Shown here: positions 1-7,819 of the stretch, in pieces | Layout of the letters: each line of letters begins with the position of its first letter | Position numbering within the stretch: the stretch's first letter is position 1 | From: Betaproteobacteria bacterium | Lineage (GTDB): Bacteria > Pseudomonadota > Gammaproteobacteria > Burkholderiales > WYBJ01 | Reading direction: 5' to 3' | NCBI GenBank assembly: GCA_009377585.1 | Contig: WHTS01000062.1 | Location: forward strand, 1 to 35,478 | Length of the DNA stretch: 35,478 bases | The notes under the pieces: model-generated | The model's database searches: none | What the model saw: only the letters and a program-made list of their open reading frames with translations | What the model was told of the DNA's origin: nothing | Translations under genes and position numbers: made by a program

Positions 1-1
1 T

Positions 2-577
2 CCCGAGGAGAACCGCAATTACGAAATCGGCGTGCATTGGGACATCACGCCGGGGATGCAGCTGCGTACCGCCGTGTTCCGCACCGAGAAGACCAATCAG
101 CGGATCGAGAACTCGATCACCGAGGTGCTCGAGCTCGCCGGCAAGCGGCGAGTGCAGGGCATCGAGGTCGAGCTCGCGGGCCACATCACCTCGAACTGGG
201 AGATCCTGAGCGGGGTGGCCTTCAACCACGGCAAGATCGTGCGTGCCACCGTGAACGAGGGCAATACACCCTTGGGCGTACCCGACGCGCAGGGAAGCGT
301 CTGGACGACGTATCGTCTGGGCGGCGGCTGGGAGATCGGCGGCGGGGTGGTCGCCAACTCCGGCTTCAATCTCACCGATTCCAACATCGGCGAGGCGCCT
401 GGCTACGCCGTGTTCGATGCGACGGTGGCGTACGTGCAGCGCAAGTACGAGGTGCGCCTCAACCTCTACAACATCTTCGACAAGACCTACTACCTGGGCG
501 GCTACAACAATTCGCCCAACCGCGTGCTGCCCGGCATGCCGCGAGCCGCCACGGTGTCGTTGCGCTATAACTTCTGA
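2..577 (+). CDS. TonB-dependent siderophore receptor, C-terminal part (5' end outside window)
   Basis: This is the last 191 codons of an outer-membrane TonB-dependent receptor; the plug and most of the barrel lie upstream of the window. The frame is open from base 2 and begins with the barrel motif [10 protein letters not shown]. Alternating hydrophobic/polar strands follow ([30 protein letters not shown]), and it ends in the classic barrel terminus VSLRYNF, with a terminal Phe for BAM recognition. NIFDKTYY followed by a Pro-Gly-Pro-Arg-like turn is typical of the last strands of siderophore receptors. The stop is 2 bases before the PiuC-like gene, so the two are probably one operon. That pairing is known for Fiu/PiuA-type catecholate receptors, so a ferric-catechol substrate is a reasonable inference but is not proven here. 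Confidence 0.93.
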   Translation, partial: PEENRNYEIGVHWDITPGMQLRTAVFRTEKTNQRIENSITEVLELAGKRRVQGIEVELAGHITSNWEILSGVAFNHGKIVRATVNEGNTPLGVPDAQGSVWTTYRLGGGWEIGGGVVANSGFNLTDSNIGEAPGYAVFDATVAYVQRKYEVRLNLYNIFDKTYYLGGYNNSPNRVLPGMPRAATVSLRYNF

Positions 578-579
578 GC

Positions 580-1260
580 ATGCTGCTGCACGTCCCCAAC
601 GTCCTCGGCGCCGAAGAGCTCGCGCATTTCCGCGCGCTGCTGGCGCAGGCGCGTTGGGTCGACGGCAACGTGACCTCCGGGCACCAGTCCTCGCAGGCCA
701 AGTACAACGAGCAGTTGCCCGAGGACGGCGCCGAGGCGCGCGAGCTCGGCGAGCGGATCCTGCAGGCGCTTGCGCGCAGTCCGCTGTTTTTTTCGGCCGC
801 GCTGCCGAAGCAGGTGTTCCCGCCGCTTTTCAACCGCTACGGGCCGGGCATGACGTTCGGCAACCACGTCGACGCGGCGATTCGCGCGCATCCGGTTCAG
901 CCGGTGCGTATCCGCACCGACCTTTCGGCAACGCTGTTCCTGGTCGAGCCCGACAGCTACGACGGCGGCGAGCTGCTGGTCGAGGACACCTACGGCGTGC
1001 AGAGCGTGAAGCTGCCGGCGGGCGACATGGTGCTCTATCCGGCCGCGAGCCTGCATCGGGTTGCGCCGATCACGCGCGGGGCGCGCGTGGCGTCGTTTTT
1101 CTGGATCCAGAGCATGATCCGCGACGACGCGCAGCGCACGCTGCTGTTCGATCTCGACATGGCGATCGTCAAGATGACGCAGGCGGCACCGAACGAAGCG
1201 GCGCTTGTCTCGCTCACCGGCGTCTATCACAACCTGCTGCGCATGTGGGCCGAGCCGTAG
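580..1260 (+). CDS. piuC: Fe(II)/2-oxoglutarate PKHD-type hydroxylase, PiuC/YbiX family
   Basis: A 226-residue protein of the PKHD-type dioxygenase family, which uses Fe(II), O2 and 2-oxoglutarate; the usual length is about 225. The metal-binding facial triad is visible: His96 and Asp98 in GNHVDAAIR and His159 in ASLHRV. Arg169 in [10 protein letters not shown] is the likely 2-oxoglutarate carboxylate ligand. The N-terminus MLLHVPNVL and the [16 protein letters not shown] segment are family hallmarks. The ATG lies 2 bases after the receptor stop, so translation is probably coupled. PiuC proteins are commonly linked to iron-siderophore receptors and are often Fur-controlled, although their physiological substrate is poorly defined. 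The promoter must lie upstream of the window. Confidence 0.93.
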   Translation: MLLHVPNVLGAEELAHFRALLAQARWVDGNVTSGHQSSQAKYNEQLPEDGAEARELGERILQALARSPLFFSAALPKQVFPPLFNRYGPGMTFGNHVDAAIRAHPVQPVRIRTDLSATLFLVEPDSYDGGELLVEDTYGVQSVKLPAGDMVLYPAASLHRVAPITRGARVASFFWIQSMIRDDAQRTLLFDLDMAIVKMTQAAPNEAALVSLTGVYHNLLRMWAEP

Positions 1261-1267
1261 CGCACCG

Positions 1268-1495
1268 AAAACCACACCACCCCGAGACCACACCACCCCG
1301 TCGACTGCGCCGACACCCCGCCTCGTGAGCAGTATTAGCCCCGCAGGCGGGCAGGCGCGGTTAAGAAACCTGGTTGGGTTTCTTGAGAGAGGCGGGGAAA
1401 TGCGCTCCCCTCCTTGTCAAGGAGGGGCGGGACGCGACGATGTCGCGGACGGGGTGGTCAACCGACGGGTGGTCAACCGACGGGGTGGTCCGAGC
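1268..1495. repeat. Intergenic block of nested direct and inverted repeats
   Basis: The 251-base gap between the convergent piuC and exbD genes carries no convincing gene. It holds two copies of ACCACACCACCCC (1271-1283 and 1287-1299, period 16). A 9-bp inverted pair CCCCGCCTC/GAGGCGGGG lies at 1316-1324 and 1389-1397, followed by a perfect hairpin (1407-1427). A 15-bp unit GGGTGGTCAACCGAC occurs in tandem at 1452-1466 and 1467-1481, with a partial third copy to 1490. The left CCACCCC motifs are the reverse complement of the right GGGTGG motifs, so the whole block can fold back on itself. It resembles a miniature palindromic element. Its identity and mobility are inference. Confidence 0.6.
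1407..1427. terminator. Perfect hairpin between convergent genes
   Basis: CCCCTCCTT and AAGGAGGGG form a perfect 9-bp stem with a 3-base loop. It lies between the convergent piuC and exbD genes and could end transcripts from either side. There is no T-run after it on either strand, so a classical Rho-independent terminator is not clearly supported. It may simply be the core of the surrounding repeat block. Confidence 0.35.
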
Positions 1496-1511
1496 ACACG
1501 GCAACCCGCTG

Positions 1512-1937
<426 letters not shown>

Positions 1938-1938
1938 G

Positions 1939-2688
1939 TCAGAGCGCTCCGCTCGCGGCCGGATGCGTCGCGCCGGCGCCGGGCCGCGCCGCTCCGGCGC
2001 TCGCCGGCGGCTCGCCGGTCGTGATGGTGCGGATGAGCCGGTTGGCGAGGCTCGTGATCCGCCCCATCGTGACGCGGTTGGCGCGCACCAGGCCGTTGTA
2101 GCCGAGCACGGCCGGAATCGCGACCGCAAGACCCAGCGCCGTCATGATGAGCGCTTCGCCCACGGGACCCGCGACCTTGTCGAGCGTGCCCTGGCCGGAA
2201 AGCCCGATGCTCACTAAGGCATGGTAGACACCCCACACCGTTCCGAGCAGCCCGATGTAGGGCGCGGAGCTGCCGACCGAGGCCAGCACGATGAGTCCGC
2301 CCTCGATCCGCGTTCCGGCGGCCGCGACCGCGTCGTCGAAGTCGCGCACCAGAAGCTCGGCCGGCGCCGGATCGTCGCTGCCGCGGCTTCGGCGCAGGGC
2401 TTCGTACTTGCGACCTGCGTCTACGCCAGCGGCTGCGAGCGCGGTGAGCGGGTCGGTGCTTGGATGCTGCTCGAGGTAATGCGCGAGCGCGGGCAGCGAG
2501 TCGATCCGTGCCAACGCGCGCGAGAACTTCTCGCCGCGCCACCAGTGGAGAAAGTGAATGAGCGCGCGGCTGATGATGAGATACCACGACAGCAGCGACA
2601 TCGTCAGCAGCACGACGAGGATGCCGCGGCCGAGCGGGTCCGCGTGCGCGAGGAAGTGGGCGATGCCGAGGTCTTGCACCGGTTGCAT
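1939..2688 (-). CDS. exbB: ExbB/TolQ/MotA-family proton channel protein
   Basis: A 249-residue ExbB, the pentameric inner-membrane partner of ExbD and TonB. A first transmembrane segment (about residues 22-42, ILVVLLTMSLLSWYLIISRAL) is followed by a cytoplasmic loop with LEQHPSTDPLTAL. The conserved pair of helices comes next, around VGSSAPYIGLLGTVWGVYHAL and ALIMTALGLAVAIPAVLGYN, which carry the Gly-Thr-Val-Trp-Gly and TALGLAVAIPA motifs of the MotA/TolQ/ExbB family. The tail is Ala/Gly/Pro-rich. It is the middle gene of tonB-exbB-exbD, with a 3-base gap after tonB. Choice of ExbB over TolQ rests on the tonB neighbour. Confidence 0.95.
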   Translation of the reverse strand: MQPVQDLGIAHFLAHADPLGRGILVVLLTMSLLSWYLIISRALIHFLHWWRGEKFSRALARIDSLPALAHYLEQHPSTDPLTALAAAGVDAGRKYEALRRSRGSDDPAPAELLVRDFDDAVAAAGTRIEGGLIVLASVGSSAPYIGLLGTVWGVYHALVSIGLSGQGTLDKVAGPVGEALIMTALGLAVAIPAVLGYNGLVRANRVTMGRITSLANRLIRTITTGEPPASAGAARPGAGATHPAASGAL

Positions 2689-2691
2689 GGT

Positions 2692-3384
2692 CTAGCCTTC
2701 CAGGGTAAAGAGGATGGGAATGAGGACCCACGCCGACACCGGCGTGTCGCCCTGCCGTGCGGGGATGAATTTCCAGCGCTGAACGGTTTTGAGCGCTGCG
2801 CCGTCGAGCCGCCGCGAGCCGCTGGAGGTGCGCAGCTCGACGCGTTCCGGCGTGCCCCCGGCGGTCACCAGCACGCGCAGGACCACGCGCCCCGTTTCGC
2901 CCAGCCGGCGCGATTGCGCGGGATAAGGCGGCGGCGGGTTTTTGAGGTAAGCGGCGTCGAATCTCGGTTCCACGATCGGCGGCGGTGCCGGCGCGGTAGC
3001 GGGCGCGGGCGCAGGTGGCGCCGGCGGTGTGGGCACTGCCACAGGTGCCGGCGGTGCGGGTGGAGGCGGTGCGACGACCGGGGCTTCCGGCACCGGTGGC
3101 GCTTCGGCGGCGGCAATCACGGGCGCAGGCTGCGGCCGCACCACTTTCGGTTTGGGTGGCTTGGGTACCGGTTTCCGTTTGGGCGGTGGGGGCGGCGCCA
3201 CCGGGATGGGTTTCGGCGGCTCGATCCGGGGCGGTTCGATCCACTGCACCGCGATCGGCGGCGGCAACACTATTTCTGGCGCGGCGGCGGGCCGCAAAGT
3301 AAGCGCACCGATCAGCGCGCAGGCGTGCAGGACGACGGCTGCGGTTATGGCGATGCGGCGGCAGGACGCAGCGGTCAACGGCAT
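2692..3384 (-). CDS. tonB: Energy transducer TonB
   Basis: TonB spans the periplasm and passes proton-motive energy to outer-membrane receptors. From the ATG at 3384 it is 230 residues: MPLTAASCRR, then one signal-anchor helix (IAITAAVVLHACALIGALTL). A long Pro/Ala/Lys-rich spacer follows (PPPPKRKPVPKPPKPK and many Ala-Pro repeats). The C-terminal domain contains PPPYPAQSRRLGETGRVVLR and VQRWKFIPAR. Start choice is open. An in-frame GTG at 3474 adds 30 residues, and neither start has a strong ribosome site. I prefer 3384 because it begins directly before the membrane anchor as in other TonBs, although the promoter position would also allow 3474. It is the first gene of tonB-exbB-exbD. Confidence 0.92.
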   Translation of the reverse strand: MPLTAASCRRIAITAAVVLHACALIGALTLRPAAAPEIVLPPPIAVQWIEPPRIEPPKPIPVAPPPPPKRKPVPKPPKPKVVRPQPAPVIAAAEAPPVPEAPVVAPPPPAPPAPVAVPTPPAPPAPAPATAPAPPPIVEPRFDAAYLKNPPPPYPAQSRRLGETGRVVLRVLVTAGGTPERVELRTSSGSRRLDGAALKTVQRWKFIPARQGDTPVSAWVLIPILFTLEG

Positions 3385-3499
3385 GAGGTATTCCGGACGA
3401 ATCGAAATCGGGCTCTCTGCCGCGGGCTGGCTAGCGATCGACTGGCTGGCTGGCGGACGCGAAGCGAACTGCACGAAGGCGCAGCGGCATCAGGTAAAT

Positions 3500-3530
3500 A
3501 AATGATAACTGTTCGCATTTAAGTGAGCAA
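3500..3530 (-). promoter_or_regulatory. tonB promoter overlapped by a Fur-box-like palindrome
   Basis: On the minus strand TTGCTC (3530-3525) and TATCAT (3507-3502, 5 of 6 to TATAAT) are separated by exactly 17 bases, giving a start near 3495 for tonB-exbB-exbD. Bases 3500-3520 form a palindrome: left arm AAATGATAAC, centre T, right arm GTTCGCATTT, with 8 of 10 arm positions complementary. It covers the -10 and part of the spacer. Compared with the 7-1-7 Fur consensus (TGATAAT-N-ATTATCA) 10 of 14 positions agree. Iron repression by Fur is the expected logic for this operon. Binding is inferred. Confidence 0.6.
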
Positions 3531-3544
3531 TAAAGCGAAACGGC

Positions 3545-3733
3545 GGGGTCAGGTCTTGCATCTTGCGCCGACATGCAGGATTAGAAAACGAAACGAAGGG
3601 GTCAGGTCTTGCATCGTGGGCCGACATGCAGGATCAGAGATCTGACCACACGATCGTTGACATGCAAGATGCAAGATCGACCTCCAGGCCATTGAGGTCG
3701 GACCGATGCATGTCATCCAAGATTGCAAGACCT
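3545..3733. repeat. REP-like repeats with GGGGTCAGGTCTTGCAT core
   Basis: A 41-base unit occurs twice in direct order (3545-3585 and 3598-3638). It begins GGGGTCAGGTCTTGCATC and continues through a CCGACATGCAGGAT segment; the copies differ at only a few positions. A third, inverted fragment AAGATTGCAAGACCT lies at 3719-3733. Related ATGCAAGATGCAAGAT sequence lies near 3662-3677. Sequences with AGGTCTTGCAT cores commonly flank IS200-like/REP-associated tyrosine transposase genes in proteobacteria; that is from memory. No transposase is present, so this looks like a non-autonomous remnant. It fills the space between two divergent Fur-type promoters. Confidence 0.6.
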
Positions 3734-3782
3734 AAGCGCTGACGTCCAGTGGCGACCCTCGGACCCGAATCGGACCGGCCTA

Positions 3783-3816
3783 TTGACACCCATCGTAAAC
3801 GAGAGTTATTCTCATT
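3783..3816 (+). promoter_or_regulatory. Sigma-70 promoter with overlapping Fur box
   Basis: A perfect -35 TTGACA (3783-3788) and TATTCT (3807-3812, 4 of 6) are spaced by 18 bases. Bases 3798-3816 match the Fur consensus AATGAGAATGATTCTCATT at 16 of 19 positions; the right half ATTCTCATT is perfect. The box covers the spacer and the -10, the usual place for iron repression. The first gene downstream starts at 4019, leaving an unusually long leader of about 200 bases in which I see no gene. Confidence 0.65.
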
Positions 3817-4018
3817 CGCGTTAGTTGCGAGTCGTAACCCAAGCAGGCTCGCGGCAACCGATGGCGTTGCAATGCCATCGCCCTGAATCGCCAGCCAGCC
3901 AACAAGCCTTCGGGTTTGCGTAGCGAGCCGCCGCCGAACGAACAGGCCTCGCCGCGCAGCCGGAGGCCTTTCGTTTGCGGCGCCGACGGGCAGTGCGGCA
4001 GCCGAAGCGGAGACGAGT

Positions 4019-4300
4019 ATGACGAGCGCGAACACCAATCTGCCCGAGCCCCACGTGCTCGTGGGCGCGGCGATGTTTCTCATGACCCAACACGCGCAGT
4101 CGCGCTGCCCCGGGATCTGCCATGCGATCGCGCAGCAGTTCGCATGGCTCGCACACCATCCGGCGCGCGACATCTCGGCCGAGCAGCGCAGGCTTTATCG
4201 CCGCCTCGCCGAACAGTGGGCCGAGATGGCGGCCAGCGCCGATCCGCGCAATCCGCGCCAGGAGACATGGGTGGCGGGCGCGGGAACGTACCTGCAATAG
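4019..4300 (+). CDS. Small conserved-looking protein of unknown function, Fur-box operon gene 1
   Basis: A 93-residue soluble protein that I do not recognise. The ATG has a good ribosome site (GGAGA at 4009-4013, five bases upstream). It is Ala/His/Arg-rich and probably mostly helical: PHVLVGAAMFLMTQHA, CHAIAQQFAWLAHHPA and LYRRLAEQWAEMAA read as three amphipathic helices. Two cysteines lie close together in RCPGICHA, and there are five histidines. It has no signal peptide or membrane segment. It is the first gene after the Fur-box promoter at 3783-3816 and is followed 18 bases later by another small Cys-containing gene. An iron-starvation role is inferred from regulation only. The antisense open frame here is less plausible because it has no ribosome site or recognisable sequence. 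Confidence 0.7.
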   Translation: MTSANTNLPEPHVLVGAAMFLMTQHAQSRCPGICHAIAQQFAWLAHHPARDISAEQRRLYRRLAEQWAEMAASADPRNPRQETWVAGAGTYLQ

Positions 4301-4318
4301 CGGACCGAGGTGCGGATC

Positions 4319-4579
4319 ATGGTTCCGAACGAAAGCGACAGCACCGAGCGCGGTCATTGCACGCACTTCGTTCTTGCGCAAGGTGTCGTGGCGCAGGTCG
4401 AGTACTGCGCTTGCTGCGGGATCTTCCATGTCAACATCGATTCGCTGTCGATCCGCTTCCGGGCGACGGCACTGCGCGACCTGCGCGACACGTTGACCGA
4501 AGCCCTCGCAGCCTACGAGCGGGCGCAGCAGCTGGTAGAAGAGCGCACGACGCCCACGCAGCAGGACGGATTGCACTGA
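4319..4579 (+). CDS. Small CxCC protein of unknown function, Fur-box operon gene 2
   Basis: An 86-residue protein of unknown function. I chose ATG 4319 (MVPNESDST) because GAGG at 4306-4309 is well spaced for it; an in-frame GTG at 4310 abuts that site. The centre carries a cysteine cluster, VEYCACCGIFHVNIDSLSI, then RFRATALRDLRDTLTEALA. This gives a short beta hairpin with possible metal-binding Cys and His, followed by a helix. A further Cys-His lies near the N-terminus (GHCTHF). It is soluble, with no signal peptide. It follows the 93-residue gene by 18 bases in the same transcription unit and so is predicted to be iron-repressed. Metal handling or regulation is a guess from cysteines and context. 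Confidence 0.7.
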   Translation: MVPNESDSTERGHCTHFVLAQGVVAQVEYCACCGIFHVNIDSLSIRFRATALRDLRDTLTEALAAYERAQQLVEERTTPTQQDGLH

Positions 4580-4777
4580 ACGCGGGCACGGAGAGACGCG
4601 AATGCGGGAGGCATATCAGTCGGATGGCGATCCGGCCGCGCTGCGCGCAGCATGGCAGGCGCTACGGCGCGTGTATATTGTGGACAGCCTCGCTTCGTTC
4701 ATTCGTTGCTGCCCGAGCCAGCCAGGAAGATCGCTTCCCAGGCAGCCACGATCCCTCGACTCGGCAGGAGAATCGTC

Positions 4778-5311
4778 ATGGCGAACCGGATCACATCGCT
4801 GGCCGCGGCGATCGCGGCCGCTAGCCTCGTGCTTCAGGGCGTTGCATTCGCCGCCGGCGCGGCAGGGGAACGCTCCAGCCGACCGGTCCAAGTCGAATTC
4901 CGGCACCCCGAGCAATTCACCGATGCGGCAGAGCGCAACCCCGGCGACGATCGGGTGCGCGCGTTCCACCTCGACCGGCTTGCGCGCTATCTCGCCGAGC
5001 GCGCGGCGCCGCTCCTGCGCGCAGGGCAGCGACTCAGCATCGTCATCACCGACGTGGATCGCGCGGGTGCCTACGAGCCGTGGCGCCGCAAGCTGGGCGA
5101 CGTGCGTATCGTCCGCAACGTCTACCCGGTGCGCATCGATCTCTCCTTCCGTCTCGAAGACGGCAACGGTGTCGTGCTGGAGCAAGGCGAGCGGAAGCTG
5201 CGCGATTCGTACTTCCTCGACCGCTGGCACAGCCCGAACGATCCGCTGCGCTACGAAAAGGCGCTCCTCGACGACTGGCTCGAGCGCGAGCTCGGCAACC
5301 GGCCGGCCTGA
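4778..5311 (+). CDS. DUF3016-like secreted protein
   Basis: A 177-residue exported protein. Residues 1-26 are a Sec signal (MANRITSLAAAIAAASLVLQ..AFA). The mature part has the DUF3016 pattern: VQVEFRHPEQFTDA near the start, then RLSIVITDVDRAGAYEP, VRIVRNVYPVRIDLSFRLED and a Tyr/Trp-containing end (DSYFLDRWHSPNDPLRYEKALLDDW). DUF3016 proteins have no defined function. ATG 4778 was chosen for the CAGGAG ribosome site seven bases upstream and the signal peptide. The 198 bases before it (4580-4777) hold no clear gene; a possible promoter includes TATATT near 4674. It runs convergently with the amidohydrolase, 25 bases away. Confidence 0.85.
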   Translation: MANRITSLAAAIAAASLVLQGVAFAAGAAGERSSRPVQVEFRHPEQFTDAAERNPGDDRVRAFHLDRLARYLAERAAPLLRAGQRLSIVITDVDRAGAYEPWRRKLGDVRIVRNVYPVRIDLSFRLEDGNGVVLEQGERKLRDSYFLDRWHSPNDPLRYEKALLDDWLERELGNRPA

Positions 5312-5336
5312 TTCCCCGCCGGGAAGCCGAAGCCGA

Positions 5337-6488
5337 TCACTCGGCCGGCCGCTCGTACCAAATCCGGCCGTCCTTCACCGTCACATGGGCAAGCAGGCGG
5401 CGCTTCGCCGTGATGGTATTGCCGTCGGTGTCGCGCAGCTCGAAACTGCCGTCGCGCAGCCCGAACACCGCGACGTCGGCGTTCGCACCGGGCTTGAGCG
5501 TGCCGACGGTGCCCTCGTAGCCCATGATCCGCGCTGGCGCCGCGGTGGCCCGGCGCACGATCTCTTCCAGTGGCATGCCGAAGTGCAGCAGCTTGGTCAT
5601 GGTCGTGGGCAGGTCCCAGACCGGGCCTTGGGTGGCCGAAGTCAGCGTCAAGTCGGTGGAGATGGTATCGGGCAGGAAGCCCTGCTCCAGCGCCTTCTCG
5701 ATCATGCGGAAATTGAAATGATTGCGGCCGTGGGCGCAATCGAACACGATGCCCGCGCGCTGCGCCTCGACCACCTCCTTCAGCACGAACTGCTTTTCCT
5801 GGCCCATGATGCCGTGGTTGCGGCCGTGATAGCAGTGGGTGACGATGTCGCCCGGCTGCATGTGCGCGATCAGCTCCGGCAACGGCACCGGCGAATCGGT
5901 GATGTGCATCATCATCGGCACGCCGCCCGCCATATCCGCCGTCCTGCGCGCGAGCTTCACCGGCTCGGCCGAGTATTCCCATACCAGGTCGGGCCCGAAG
6001 CGCAGCTTCACGCCGATCGCGAGATCCGGATTCTCGCTGATCGTACGCGCGCAGCCTTCCGGGTCGGCATAGGGGAAGTGCGACAACTCGCCGCCGCGCG
6101 AGGTGCCGGTGATGCCGATGGCCGACAGGTTGACGAAGGCCCGGATGCGCGTGCGCACGTGGTTGTCCAGAACGCTGCGCAGCGCGGCAAAATTGGCCGA
6201 GCCGGTGCTGCCCGCATCGCACAGGGTGGTCACGCCGCTAGCGCGACAGTATCGATCGGTGTGGATGCCCATATCATGGCCGTTGACGAGCACGTGGGCG
6301 TGCATGTCCACCAGCCCCGGCGTCACCAGCCGGCCCTTGACGCTCAGCGTGCGGCGCGCCTGGTCGGTGGGCAGGGACGCCGCGACCGCCGCAATCTTGC
6401 CGCCCGCGATGCCGACGTCCATCACCCCGCGCAGCCCGGCCCCGGGATCGAGCACTTCGCCCCCGGTCAGCAACAGGTCGTATTGCAT
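5337..6488 (-). CDS. Amidohydrolase/deacetylase family metallohydrolase
   Basis: A 383-residue cytoplasmic TIM-barrel metal hydrolase of the dihydroorotase-like amidohydrolase/deacetylase group, acting on amide or cyclic amide bonds. The binuclear metal site is complete: His63 and His65 (DMHAH), Lys161 as the likely carboxylated lysine (IGVKLRF), His195 (MMMHI), His218 or His221 (VTHCYHG) and Asp279 (STDLTLT). The N-terminal strand YDLLLTGGEVLDPGAG and the C-terminal GANADVAVF segment form the usual small beta-sandwich. It starts at ATG 6488. It lies 56 bases after the DUF1993 gene on the same strand, probably in one unit. The specific substrate is not predictable; N-acyl-D-amino-acid or cyclic imide hydrolysis are options. 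Confidence 0.9.
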   Translation of the reverse strand: MQYDLLLTGGEVLDPGAGLRGVMDVGIAGGKIAAVAASLPTDQARRTLSVKGRLVTPGLVDMHAHVLVNGHDMGIHTDRYCRASGVTTLCDAGSTGSANFAALRSVLDNHVRTRIRAFVNLSAIGITGTSRGGELSHFPYADPEGCARTISENPDLAIGVKLRFGPDLVWEYSAEPVKLARRTADMAGGVPMMMHITDSPVPLPELIAHMQPGDIVTHCYHGRNHGIMGQEKQFVLKEVVEAQRAGIVFDCAHGRNHFNFRMIEKALEQGFLPDTISTDLTLTSATQGPVWDLPTTMTKLLHFGMPLEEIVRRATAAPARIMGYEGTVGTLKPGANADVAVFGLRDGSFELRDTDGNTITAKRRLLAHVTVKDGRIWYERPAE

Positions 6489-6544
6489 CGTTCCAACCCT
6501 TCCTTGCCCGCGCTGCGGCCGAACGCGCTCTTGATCGCGCTTGA

Positions 6545-7048
6545 TCAGGTGCCCATGAAGTCGCGCTTGCCGAGCTCTACGCCGTTGTGCCGCAGAATGT
6601 CGTACGCAGTGGTGGCGTGGAAGTAGAAGTTCGGCATCGAGCGGTTGAGCAGCAGCTCCAACGCGCTCATGTTGACCTCGCGGTCGCGCATCTTGATCGT
6701 CACGCTCTTGCCTTCGGCACCGTCGAGCTGGCCGGCCGCGACGCCCTCGACGAATGCAATGCTCTTCTCCACGCGCGCGATCAGCTCTCCCAGGCTCTTC
6801 TCGTTGTCCTCGAATTTCGGCGCTTCGATGCCGGCCATCAATGCGGTGCAAGTGCGCGCATGGTCGGTGGCGGCCTGCACCTGCCGGGCCAAGCTGAACA
6901 TGTCGGGATAGAAGCGATAGGCGAGCAGCGTGGACTCGTCGTATTTCTTCTCCGTGTACAGCGCCTGCGCTTTCTTCAGGCAGTTGGCCACCCCCTTCAG
7001 GTGACGAACGAACACGGGCGCCGAGATCTGATGCAATCCGATTGCCAT
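6545..7048 (-). CDS. DUF1993 domain-containing protein
   Basis: A 167-residue soluble helical protein matching the DUF1993 family, which has a DinB/YfiT-like four-helix-bundle fold. Family-type segments are IGLHQISAPVFVRHLKGVANCLKKA, LAYRFYPDMFSLARQVQAATDHA and LLNRSMPNFYFHATTAYDILRHNGVELGKRDF. The His, Asp and Glu residues in the middle and at the end are in places where DinB-like proteins bind metal, but catalysis is unproven. It has a perfect ribosome site, AGGAGG, about eight bases before ATG 7048. It is the upstream member of a two-gene unit with the amidohydrolase and is divergent from the ceramidase-like gene. Confidence 0.88.
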   Translation of the reverse strand: MAIGLHQISAPVFVRHLKGVANCLKKAQALYTEKKYDESTLLAYRFYPDMFSLARQVQAATDHARTCTALMAGIEAPKFEDNEKSLGELIARVEKSIAFVEGVAAGQLDGAEGKSVTIKMRDREVNMSALELLLNRSMPNFYFHATTAYDILRHNGVELGKRDFMGT

Positions 7049-7168
7049 GGCTTTTCCTCCTGGAAGGTTGCTTCGATCGCGCGGCTATGTTACTCGCTCG
7101 TTTCGCATTGGGATACGGCAATGGCAATCGCCGTCGCCCGGCGATGCGATAGGGAGCGAACGCGCAGC

Positions 7169-7819
7169 ATGGATTACATCGACCTGTACTGCGAGCGCAT
7201 CGGGCCCGGCCTGTGGGCCGAACCGGTAAACGCGCTCACCAACGCCGCGTTTTTTCTCGCAGTCTGGTTGTTGTGGCGAAGCGCGCGGCGTGCCGAGCTG
7301 CTGTCGGCTCCGATCGCGCTGCTCCTTACGCTCGTTCTGGCGATCGGGATCGGCAGCGCGCTCTTCCACACCTTCGCCACCACCTGGGCGCGCGTGCTCG
7401 ACGAGCTGCCGATCCTGCTCTTTCAACTGCTGTTCGTGTGGGTCTATGCGCGGCGCGTCATGGGACTACGCCCGCTTGCGGCCGGCACCATCCTGATCGC
7501 CTTTTTCGCCGCCGCACTTTACGGGCGCCAGTTCCCGCATCTGCTGAACGGCTCGCTCGTCTATGCCGCGGCGGTACTCTTGGTGTGCGTGCTCGGCACC
7601 TACCACTATGCAACGCACAAGCCCGCTCGCGCGCACCTTGTCCTGGCAGCCGGCGTATTGGCAGCCGCGGTCGGCCTGCGCACGCTCGACGCCTCGGTAT
7701 GCGACCGGTTCGCCCTCGGCACGCACTTCCTGTGGCACGTGCTGGTCGCAACGGTGATTTATCTGTGCGTGAGCGCCTTGCTCGCCGTGCTGAACGAGCG
7801 TTCGGTTCCTGCGGCCTGA
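7169..7819 (+). CDS. Ceramidase-family (CREST superfamily) membrane protein
   Basis: A 216-residue integral membrane protein with about seven hydrophobic segments, of the alkaline ceramidase/CREST membrane hydrolase superfamily. Signature residues are present. The N-terminal MDYIDLYCERIGPGLWAEPVNALTNAAF matches the family Cys-Glu and Glu-Pro-x-Asn-x-x-Thr-Asn pattern. IGSALFHTFATTWARVLDELPI supplies the Ser, His and Asp. GTHFLWHVL supplies the two C-terminal His. In characterised relatives these coordinate zinc. Bacterial substrates are unknown. The start at 7169 was chosen because the family motif begins there; AGGGAG lies twelve bases upstream, a little far, and an in-frame ATG at 7121 is possible. 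Its stop directly abuts that of the convergent VanZ gene. Confidence 0.88.
   Translation: MDYIDLYCERIGPGLWAEPVNALTNAAFFLAVWLLWRSARRAELLSAPIALLLTLVLAIGIGSALFHTFATTWARVLDELPILLFQLLFVWVYARRVMGLRPLAAGTILIAFFAAALYGRQFPHLLNGSLVYAAAVLLVCVLGTYHYATHKPARAHLVLAAGVLAAAVGLRTLDASVCDRFALGTHFLWHVLVATVIYLCVSALLAVLNERSVPAA

Noticed and set aside
2221-3501. A 426-codon plus-strand frame opposite exbB and tonB
   Set aside because: It is an Arg/Gly-rich mirror of the Pro-rich TonB and of ExbB. Both minus-strand proteins have unmistakable motifs.
4602-6626. A 674-codon plus-strand open frame
   Set aside because: It is the antisense and alternate-frame shadow of the DUF3016 and amidohydrolase genes. Composition is Arg/His-rich and lacks any domain, and the minus-strand amidohydrolase motifs are complete.
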